A DNA stretch of 64,000 nucleotides, from contig QAOA01005753.1 in the NCBI GenBank assembly GCA_003255065.1, positions 180,765 to 244,764 on the forward strand, written 5' to 3'. The translations under genes were made by a program, and so were the position numbers. The stretch comes from Cercis canadensis. Taxonomy: Eukaryota > Streptophyta > Magnoliopsida > Fabales > Fabaceae. The notes beneath the pieces were generated by a model that searched no databases, had not been told where the DNA came from, and was given only the letters and a program-made list of their open reading frames with translations. Shown one piece after another: positions 57,205 to 64,000 of this stretch (its first letter is position 1; each line of letters starts with the position of its first letter).

Positions 57205-60200
57205 AGATAGATTTGCAAAGATGGTGGAGTCATACAAAGAGGCAATAAGTTCCTACAATAAAGAAGTCTAGATAATAAACTTGGCACTAAGGAAGAGAAG
57301 AGAGAATTGAAATTTGTTGACAACCCAGAAAGAGAAGAAATGATTACTTTATTCAAAGAGTACTTGAATGTTTTAGCCTGGTCCTATCAAGACATGCCGG
57401 GTCTCGACCTAGTATTGTGTCTCATAAGATCTCATTGTATCCCGATCGTAAACTGGTCAAACAAAAGTTGAGACGAATGAGGCAAAAAATGTTTAGTAAA
57501 ATAAAAGATGAAGTGATCAAGCAAATAAAGGTTGGGTTCTTGGAAGTGGCTACTTATCTTGAATGGGTCGCCAACATAGTTCTAGTACCTAAAAACAATG
57601 GACATGTGAGAATGTGCATAGATTTTTGGGATCTAAACAAAGTCGGTCCTAAAGATGATTTCCCTTTGCCTCATATAGATGTGCTGGTTAATAATACGGC
57701 CAAAAATCATCAGTATTAATTTATGAATGGGTATTCAGGATACAATTGAATTCTAATAGCTTAAGAGGAAAGGAGAAGACCACATTTATCACTCACTGGG
57801 GCACATACTGTTATAGGATAATGTCATTTGGTTTGAAAAATACTAGGGCAACCTTTCAGAGGATTATGGTCATGTTATTGCATGATATGATGCATAAGGA
57901 GATTGAAGTTTATGTGGATCACATGGTAGCCAAGTCAAAGGAGGGGGAAAGCCATGTGGACATTCTCCAAAAGCTATTTGAAAAGTTCAGAAAGTACAAG
58001 CTGAGACTAAATTCTTCCAAATGCACTTTCGATGCAACGACTGGGAAGTTGTTGGGTTTTATTATTAGTAGAAAAAGGACTGAAGTGGATCCAGATAAGG
58101 CTAAAACAATTCGAGAAATGCCACTTCCAAGGTCAGAAAAGAAAGTGCACAGTTTCCTTGGAAAACTCAACTAAATAACCAAATTTATTTCTAACCTCAC
58201 CTACACTTGTGAGTCGATCTTTAAGATTTTAAGGAAACATAATCTGGGCAAATAGGATGAATAGTGCCAAGAAGCTTTTGAGAAAGTCAAAGAATATTTG
58301 TTTAATCTTCCAGTGCTTGTGGCTCCAATTCCAGGGAAACCTCTTATTTTGTACTTGACCGTATTACAAGAATCAATGGGAAGTGTGTTAGGGCAACACG
58401 ACGAAAGAAGAAGGAAAAAGAGAGCAATTTATTACTAAACAAGAAGTTCACATGCTATGAGACAATATATGCTCTCGTGGAGAAAACTTGTTGTGCCTTA
58501 GTATGGGTGGCTACTAGGCTTCGAGGATATATGTTGTATCATACTACCTAGCTCATCTCTCATATGGATCCTGTCAAATTTATCTTCAAAAAGTCTTATC
58601 TCTCGGGGCGATTAGCAAAATGGTAGATTGTCCTATCCAAATACGATGTGGTATACATGAATAAAAAAGTAGTAAAAGGAAGTGTGATTGTTGATCATCT
58701 GGCTGAAAGCCCCATTGATAATTATCAACCCTTGAGGTTTAAATTCCCAAATGAAGACATTTTTGCAATAGAAGAGGAGACTGAGATAGAAGGAACTCGA
58801 TGGTGGATGTATCTTGACGGGGTGGTAAATGTGTATAGGAAGGGGATATGAGTTGTAATTGTATCATAAAAAAGAAAGCAATTGTCGATAGCCATCAAGT
58901 TAGGGTTCGATTGTAGTAATAATGTAGCTGAGTATGAAACTTGTGTGAAGGGCTTGCAAGTAGCCTTGGATTTAAAAATCGGAATTTTGGATTTTTTTGG
59001 GATTCTGCACTTATCATTTATCAAGTGAAAGGAGAATGACAAATTAAAGACCCAAAACTAATTTCATATCAAAAATATTTGACACAGCTGATTGAGAAAT
59101 TTGAGGATATCACTTTTTCTCATTTAACTTGTGACAAAAATAAGTTTGTTGATGCCTCGGCAATTTTAGCAGTAATGACCAAGCTTGACTCTGGATTACT
59201 AGTGCAACCTATATAAGTGGAGCTAGGAGATGAACTAGCCTACTACTCAAATGTAGAGGAACAACCTGATGGCCGGCCTTGGTATCTTGATATCATGCAA
59301 TACATCAAGTTCAGAGAGTATACAATTGGGGCAAATAAAAATGACAAGAAGACTATTCGGCATATGGTGTTAGGGTTCTTTTTGAGTGGAGAAGTTCTTT
59401 ATAAAAGAAGTCATGATGGCACACTATTACGATGTGTTGATACGAAAGAAGCAAATAGTATTTTGAGCGTGATTCACAATGGAATATATACGACTCATGC
59501 AAATGGACACATGATGGCTCAAAAAATTCTGAGAGCTAGGTATTATTGGATGACCATGGAAAGTGCCACAAATGCAAGATTTACGTAGATCATACTAAAT
59601 CTCTACCTTTTACCCTTCATAATATGGTAACACCTTGGCCATTTTCTATGTGGGGAATCGATATCATCGGACCGAATAATCTGAAGGCTTCCAATGAACA
59701 CCAATTTATTCCAATGGCAATTGATTATTTCACAAAATAGGTAAAAGCTGCTTCTTATGTGAAAGTGACCTAAAAAGTAGTGACCAAGTTCCTAAATATG
59801 AACATCATTTTTTGTTATGGGCAACTCGAAAAGTTCATCACAGACAATGGCTCAAATTTGAATGGTAGTGACATATAAAAGTTGTGTGAGAAGTTTGCAA
59901 TTAAGCATCATAATTCTTCACCCTACAAACCATAAATGAATGAAGCTATGGAAGCTACCAATAAAAACATCAAGAAAATAATTGAAAAGATAATGATAAC
60001 CTATAAAGACTGTCACGAGACACTCCCTTATGCCTTGCATGCTTATCGCATAGTTGTGCGGTCTTTAACTGGGGCAACACCTTATTCTTTGGTATATGGT
60101 ATGGAAGCTGTCACTCCAATAGATGTTGAGATCCTATCGCTTAGAGTTTTAATGGAGACAGAATTGGAGAAATCCGAATAGGCAAGAGTTAAATATGATT

Positions 60201-60466
60201 GAGGAAAAAAGATTGACAACAATTTGTCATGGGCAATTGTTTCAACAAATGATGGCTAGAGCATTTAACCAAAAAATTTGACCTTGAGAGTTCCAACTTG
60301 GGGACCTAGTGTTGAAAAAAGCTACCACATCAGGAAAATGCCCCCCATTCACCAAGGGCCATATATTGCCAAACATGCATTCTTAGGAGGAACACTGATC
60401 CTCACACATATAGAAGGGCCAGAACTCCATAGGTCTATAAATTCTGATGCAATGAAGAAATATTAA
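57205..60466 (+). pseudogene. pol: Element J pol remnant (RT-RNase H-integrase)
   Basis: RT starts before 57417 (AWSYQDMPGLD, VKQKLRRMRQ) and includes FPLPHIDVLVNNTA. The first catalytic segment reads FMNGYSGY where the family has FMDG, and the second reads VYVDHMVAKS where it has YVDD, so two catalytic Asp are lost. RNase H near 58640-59040 has WWMYLDG and NNVAEYE. Integrase covers 59217-60466: a zinc region, GIDIIGP, ITDNGSNLN, the NEAMEATNKNIKKI segment with the third acidic residue, and a C-terminal HQGPYIAKHAFLGG segment. Many stops and frameshifts are present. Confidence 0.83.
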
Positions 60467-61941
60467 CCTTTAAAAAAAGGGACCCGTTAGATTGAAAACC
60501 TAAAAAGGCAATCTAAGTAAAAGTTAGGACATAAAAAAAAAGAGCAAAAGCAAAAGAAATGGTAAAATTTGCCTAAACAAGAAAATAGACATAGAATAGC
60601 ACAAAAGAGCAATGGGGAAGCCCAGTGATATAAGAGAATTCATGAAGGAAGTAAGATGATTGCACTCTACTACCAAAAGGTTAAATGTTCACATCAAATA
60701 AGTAGAAGTCGTATACGATGCAATATGAGAATCAATAAAGCTGGACATTGAAGAGTTAGAAACTAAGGCAATTTTTCAGATTTGTGTTGGCTTTTGGATT
60801 TTTTTTATCCTTAACTACGTGGACTTTGATTCTTCTTTGAAGATAAGTAGGCATCTATTTTATAGGGCAAGTCCATCATCATAAAAACCCCCATATTGGG
60901 ACAATTTGTCTTCTTGAAATGCCTTAATGATGCACCTTATCTGGTTCATTTTCCTTGAAGTGTGTAGTCTTTCTCCTTAAATAAAAGAAGTTAATTCATT
61001 GAGTTGATTTCTTTCTATTATATAGTTCCTCCATGCTAAATTGCTAAGTTATTATTCTAAATAAAATGTGAGTGAATTTATCATAATGACAAATTAAGTT
61101 ATTCTTGAAGAATTTTCTCTAACTTGGTTTCTAGATTTTAGGGATAATAGAAATTCTTTATCGCGAAAAGGTTCATATATGTTATAAAAGAAGTGCAAGA
61201 TAAGAAAATGAAGTAACAAGAAAGTAAAGATAAGAGGATCGAATAGGAAGAAGTGAGTATGTGATTCAATTGAAGGCAATGTAATTTTTGCCTCTGAAAG
61301 AAATAGGAGGGTTGGGTTTTCCAAAGACAAAAGGAATCAAAGATCTTCTACAAAAGAACAATTAGATGAGTGGCCCGATTAAGCAAATCAAGTTTTAATT
61401 GAACTAGGTTTTCCTTTGCACACCCAATCATGTGTTACTTTGAATGAGTAGGTACTTTTTGAAATTGAAATTTTCTTGCTCTTAGCAAATTTTAAATTCT
61501 TTTCAGCTCCTAGGAGAAAGATCTCATTATTTTTAAATTTTTGTCTGCTTCCAGGTGAAAGATCTCAGTGGTTTTAAATTCTTGTCGGCTCTTGGGTGAA
61601 AGATCTTAGTGCTTTTAAATTCTTGTCGGCTCCTCGGCTCTTGAGTGAAAGATCTCGGTGCTTTTAAATTTGTCCCATCAAATTGGTTAAGTTTCACAGA
61701 ATCTTGCAACTTTACAGTAGAAGTAGTAACAACTTCTATTATGAATATTACACTCAAATTGTTATAAAAACAATAATGAAAACTATAAATTAATGACTTT
61801 AAGGCGTGAATAATTACATTGTCTTGAGTGTAAAATTATTTCTCTATCAAAAACAAGTTATCCCATGATACAATAAAACTCTAAAAAACTCTCAATGAAA
61901 AAGGTGAGTGGTAATGCATTGAGGAGTTCCCTTTTTACAGA
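60467..61941 (+). other. 3' region of element J, noncoding
   Basis: No gene is seen. Around 60810-60880 it has an aactacgtggactttgattc segment, which I associate with the 3' region of Tat-lineage elements. It contains the 41-bp repeats at about 61490-61675. An LTR of J may begin here but I could not define it. Confidence 0.5.
61490..61675. repeat. About four tandem copies of a 41-bp unit
   Basis: gatct occurs at 61520, 61561, 61602 and 61651 inside units of the form ttttaaattcttgtcggctc...gtgaaagatct. Spacing is 41, 41 and 49 bp; the last unit holds an extra 8 bp. Confidence 0.85.
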
Positions 61942-62407
61942 TGATATGTGCTTTTTATGTTGTTAAGTTCCATGTTTTATCAATGGTTTCCTACTCAGAT
62001 TTGAGCACAATTTGCTTTAAACATGGTACTTATCCCTATTATTTGTCTTTCAGGTGTTTTTCTAATTGATCAAGTAAGAGGAAGAGTTTTAGGGAGTTTC
62101 TGGAGTAAAAATCACCAGAACATGAAGTCCATACAGGGGACACGGCTTAGACACGCTCGTGCCCATGGCCATGTCTGACCTCCAGAGAGTCCTCCTCCAG
62201 TGCTAAGGAACACGGCCAAGCCTTATAATGAACACGTCCGTGTCCATGACCGTGTTTGACCTCCAGAGAGTCTCCCTGAGTGGAACACGCCCCTCCCCTA
62301 GAGAGACACGGCCATGTTTGTTTGAACACGGGCTTAAGAAGAAGTGAACATGGTCGTGTCTAAGATCCCTTCAAGGCATTTAAGTGACACGCCCAGCTAC
62401 CGTAAGT

Positions 62408-62434
62408 GAACACGGCCGTGTCGTGGCCGTGTTC
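62408..62434. repeat. Perfect hairpin-forming inverted repeat in the element I LTR
   Basis: GAACACGGCC (62408-62417) and GGCCGTGTTC (62425-62434) are perfect reverse complements with a 7-base loop. The left arm is also part of the 12-bp palindrome ACACGGCCGTGT (62410-62421). Confidence 0.9.
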
Positions 62435-62471
62435 GAGCATCTGAAGGGTGAAACCCTAGAATTCGATAAAG

Positions 62472-62478
62472 TATATAT
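62472..62478 (+). promoter_or_regulatory. Putative TATA box in the element I LTR
   Basis: TATATAT, placed after the ACACGG motif cluster; a TATATAAA box lies in the homologous part of H's LTR. Inferred. Confidence 0.5.
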
Positions 62479-63421
62479 GTGAACCTAAGGGAAAAGGGAG
62501 CGATATCTTTTGACAGTCGAACACTTAGAGATTTTGGGCGACATCAGAGGTCAGGTGCAGTAGGAGCACTTTGGAAGATTAGAGAATAGCAAGATAGAAG
62601 ATCAACTACTTAAAGGGACTTCATGAGAATGAGTTTTCCTGATTCTATCTTGTCTTCTTTGCAATTTGTTGATTCAGATTTTATCGTGAACTGATTTGTA
62701 AAAGTTAGTTAGGATGAACCCTAGAAATACAATTGTACTATTCTCCTTTTGAATTAATGAGAATATGTCTTCATTTCTTGGAATTGTCTATGATTGCTAT
62801 TTATGCTGTTGATTTAATACCAGATTTCAATTATATATTGAGAAATTATAAATTGATTTAAATCATTTGTAAACAGTGGGATTTTCTTGGAATCACTAGA
62901 GATAGGATTCACATGAATCTTCTGATTTAAGCCAATGTACTAAGGGAATTCATAGAACACAAATTAATGCATTCTTAGGGGTTTTGATTGTGAAGAGATT
63001 TCAGTCAATCAACCTAGGAATAGATGTCTTATTACTTAAGAAAGATTAAGGCATAATTCTGGAATTCTCATCAGTCCAAGTAGAGAAGTGTCGATCATTG
63101 AGTTAAATATGAGAATGCAATATATGTCATAGGAAAATTCTTATTCTGACTCATCCTACTTATTCGATAAATCTATCAAATTCTTTGTTATCATCTTTCC
63201 TGATTCATTCATTTAATTTAGATTAATTGATTTCTCTTATCAAACCACACTTCTAAGATTAGATAATAGAAAAACGATCACTACTAATAGCTATAGTTCC
63301 TCGTGGGATTGACATTCGTACTCAATCAAGCTATCCTACAAAATGATAGGTATACTTGCCTAAAGTGATTATAGCAATGTTTCAATTGAATACAAGTTCA
63401 TAAAAATAAACATCAAGTTTT

Positions 63422-63439
63422 TGGCACTATTGCCGGGGA
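63422..63439 (+). other. Primer-binding site of element I
   Basis: TGGCACTATTGCCGGGGA, three mismatches to the tRNA-Asp complement, six bases after the LTR end. Confidence 0.88.
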
Positions 63440-63580
63440 ACTATAATATTAGGAACATTTACTTTCTATTACTCTAGTCACTTTTCTTTTCTTTGAAAAA
63501 AAAAAATTGTTGGTTAGCCTTGCGCCTCTATCTTATCATTGCCTGTGTTTGATCTCAGCAGGAGCTAATTTTTCTGATGT

Positions 63581-64000
63581 ATGACACAAAGTAGCAAGAA
63601 GAAGCTCCTTGAGTTAAACCCAGAGATTGTACGCACAATGGTGAGAAAATCAAGGAACAAGGCTATCCTGTTGCAAGGCCAACCATCTGAGCCTATTGTC
63701 ATAGAAGAACCTACCATGGCTGACCAAGAAAGACCACGAACTATGGGGGATTATGGAAGGCCATCAACTGTTGGAACTGAGTCTAGCATAACAAGACCTC
63801 CGGTGTCAGCCAATAATTTTGAGATCAAGCCGAACGTCATTCAGATGGTGCAGCAGCTTGTGCAATTTGATGGTTTACCAGATGAAGGCCCCCATACTCA
63901 CATCACAAACTTCTTGGAGATTTGTGATACTTTCAAGATCAACGGAGCTAGTGAGGATGCAATTAGACTGAAGCTTTTCCCCTTTACACTAAGGGGTAAA
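63581..64000 (+). CDS. gag: gag of element I, partial (5' end)
   Basis: The frame opens at 63581 (MTQSSKKKLLELNPEIVRTM) and stays open for 140 codons to the window edge. It includes MGDYGRPSTVGTESS and NNFEIKPNVIQMVQQLVQF, then FPFTLRGK, the start of the conserved gag domain. It aligns with the broken gag of H (49688 downward), which supports the start codon. The product is the structural capsid precursor of an Athila-type element. Confidence 0.85.
   Translation, partial: MTQSSKKKLLELNPEIVRTMVRKSRNKAILLQGQPSEPIVIEEPTMADQERPRTMGDYGRPSTVGTESSITRPPVSANNFEIKPNVIQMVQQLVQFDGLPDEGPHTHITNFLEICDTFKINGASEDAIRLKLFPFTLRGK

Larger units (their letters stand above)
51640..61941 (+). mobile_element. Element J: old Tat/Ogre-type Ty3/gypsy element
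   Basis: On the plus strand the order is gag, protease, RT, RNase H, integrase, then a 3' noncoding region, with an LTR of another family inserted between protease and RT (55558-57193). All domains carry multiple stops and frameshifts, and RT has lost catalytic residues, so it is older than the Athila copies. No LTR or primer-binding site of its own was recognised; both outer limits are approximate. Confidence 0.78.
61942..63415 (+). repeat. 5' LTR of element I (family III LTR)
   Basis: About 1474 bp, TGATATG...AACATCA, followed after six bases by the primer-binding site. A TATATAT box lies at 62472-62478. It is aligned along its length with the LTR of H, which supports both ends. The U3 part holds a cluster of ACACGGCCGTGT-like motifs at 62140-62440. 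Confidence 0.88.
61942..64000 (+). mobile_element. Element I: 5' end of a family III Athila-type element
   Basis: Plus-strand LTR, primer-binding site, short leader and gag running off the window. Same family as H but opposite in strand. The visible gag has no stop, so this copy appears younger than the others. Confidence 0.87.

Noticed and set aside
62147..62329. Minus-strand 60-codon frame rich in HGHG repeats
   Set aside because: Produced by the ACACGG motif cluster of the LTR; no independent coding evidence.

Overview
This window is plant nuclear DNA made almost entirely of nested Ty3/gypsy LTR retrotransposons. I see no host protein gene, rRNA, tRNA gene or CRISPR array. Evidence for a plant: gag-pol proteins of the Athila and Tat/Ogre lineages, 1.3-1.5 kb LTRs ending TGAT...ATCA or TGAT...GTCA, primer-binding sites matching the 3' end of plant tRNA-Asp, and AT-rich low-complexity leaders. 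A eudicot is likely; I cannot name the species. The density of nested, mutated and solo-LTR copies fits pericentromeric or otherwise heterochromatic DNA (inference).

Layout. 1-682 is unassigned AT-rich DNA. 683-43694 is a pile of family I Athila-type copies, nearly all on the minus strand and sharing one LTR type: A (683-7504), B (7552-13195, non-autonomous), C (13341-22513), D (24052-27419), E (28101-30199), F (30243-33677, non-autonomous) and G (33678-43694). Between them lie an inverted family I LTR piece (22514-22895), a Tat-type gag/protease fragment (22896-23861), an N gap (23862-24051), an inverted family II LTR piece (27420-28100) and a 43-bp inverted LTR tip (30200-30242). 43695-51336 is a second Athila-type family (III), copy H on the minus strand. 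Its reverse transcriptase is split by a clean family II solo LTR with a 5-bp target duplication (45242-46673). About 51640-61941 is an old plus-strand Tat/Ogre-type element (J), itself interrupted by an LTR of a further family (55558-57193). 61942-64000 is the 5' end of a plus-strand family III element (I) whose gag frame is open to the window edge.

How the parts work together. Autonomous family I copies encode one gag-protease-RT-RNase H-integrase frame, but every copy here is damaged. D keeps RT, RNase H and integrase catalytic residues but lacks gag and protease. G has an undamaged integrase but an RT active-site change. C has lost the integrase catalytic Glu. B and F share the LTR, primer-binding site and leader of family I but lack the capsid, protease, RT and integrase. 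Instead they carry a zinc-knuckle gag remnant fused to a module I do not recognise. They would need enzymes supplied in trans.

The best candidate for something undescribed is that B/F fusion ORF (9205-10932; partial copy 30243-31290). Other notable points are a cysteine cluster between protease and RT in family I, a second polypurine-like motif after integrase, an unusual number of local tandem duplications (10-485 bp), and a probable assembly duplication marked by single Ns near 52 kb.
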